Origin: Mytilisepta virgata
Taxonomy: Eukaryota > Mollusca > Bivalvia > Mytilida > Mytilidae
Direction: 5' to 3'
NCBI GenBank assembly: GCA_028015205.1
Contig: CM051516.1
Coordinates: 56,858,230-56,922,229, forward strand
DNA: 64,000 bases
Shown: piece by piece, positions 63,842 to 64,000 of the stretch
Layout of the letters: every line of letters begins with the position of its first letter
Position numbering within the stretch: the stretch's first letter is position 1
Translations under genes and position numbers: made by a program
Notes under the pieces: generated by a model
Told to the model about the DNA's origin: nothing
The model's database searches: none
The model's input: only the letters and a program-made list of their open reading frames with translations

Positions 63842-64000
63842 ATGGAACACTGCTTAGAAAATATACCACCATTAAAAAAGAACTACCAGAAATCAGACTT
63901 TGATGAGTTAACGTTTCATATTACTGAGAACATGTATGATGAGATAGATTTTGAAGTATTTCAGCAATGTATAACTAAATATACAGTTGACTTAATTACA
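63842..64000 (+). CDS. Possible 5' coding exon running off the window
   Basis: ATG in a good context (GCTATGG) followed by 53 codons open to the window end, beginning MEHCLENIPPLKKNYQKSDF and continuing acidic. Codon content is more balanced than the AT-rich surroundings. No domain recognised; it could be a host gene or an element ORF. Confidence 0.35.
   Translation, partial: MEHCLENIPPLKKNYQKSDFDELTFHITENMYDEIDFEVFQQCITKYTVDLIT

Overview
The window looks like nuclear DNA of a marine bivalve mollusc, probably a mussel-type genome. It is AT-rich, with small exons in long introns, several bivalve-style dispersed repeats and three copies of one tRNA-derived SINE. No prokaryotic gene organisation is seen. 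Calls rest on reading the sequence and on remembered family motifs; no database search was possible.

Layout. (1) 1-11,111, minus strand: the 5' part of a very acidic, intron-rich protein gene of unknown identity. Five exons join in consistent phase and the gene runs off the left edge. Its introns hold a SINE, a LINE relic, C-rich low-complexity DNA and tandem or dispersed repeats. (2) 11,112-13,892: no gene except a Penelope-like reverse transcriptase relic. (3) 13,893-26,792: a giant, nearly identical inverted repeat. The arms are about 6.1 and 6.4 kb around a 392-bp unique spacer. Each arm carries the same compact intron-free genes, read outward from the centre: a CxxC/CxxC zinc-ribbon protein, an acidic protein with a damaged C2H2 finger, an unknown ORF, a mini-ORF with a Bcl-2 BH1-like segment, and a tandem PC4 (p15) single-strand-binding protein. 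Outside the genes lies a 2.7-3.0 kb minisatellite of about 31 bp units. At each outer end is a block dense in ETS, NRF1 and CRE sites. This looks like a virus-like or large mobile DNA element, inversely duplicated, and is the main candidate for something undescribed.

(4) 26,840-29,700: diverged repeats, a second Penelope RT relic, AT microsatellites and a large foldback element. (5) 29,860-55,510, plus strand: a complete eight-exon DBHS-family gene (NONO/SFPQ/PSPC1 type, about 552 residues). RRM1, RRM2, NOPS, coiled coil and a Gly/Met-rich tail ending in a basic KRMRRY can be followed exon by exon. (6) Nested in its introns: two TIR elements one inside the other (30,358-32,161), a SINE, a possible BED-finger relic, a CTCACCTGG-bounded repeat, and an apparently intact Ngaro-like tyrosine-recombinase retrotransposon (41,616-47,029) with identical split direct repeats. 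(7) 55,511-64,000: 3' UTR, then mostly gene-free AT-rich DNA with a SINE and repeats, and one ORF entering from 63,842.

The two host genes seem unrelated. The interesting biology is in the mobile and virus-like insertions around and inside them.
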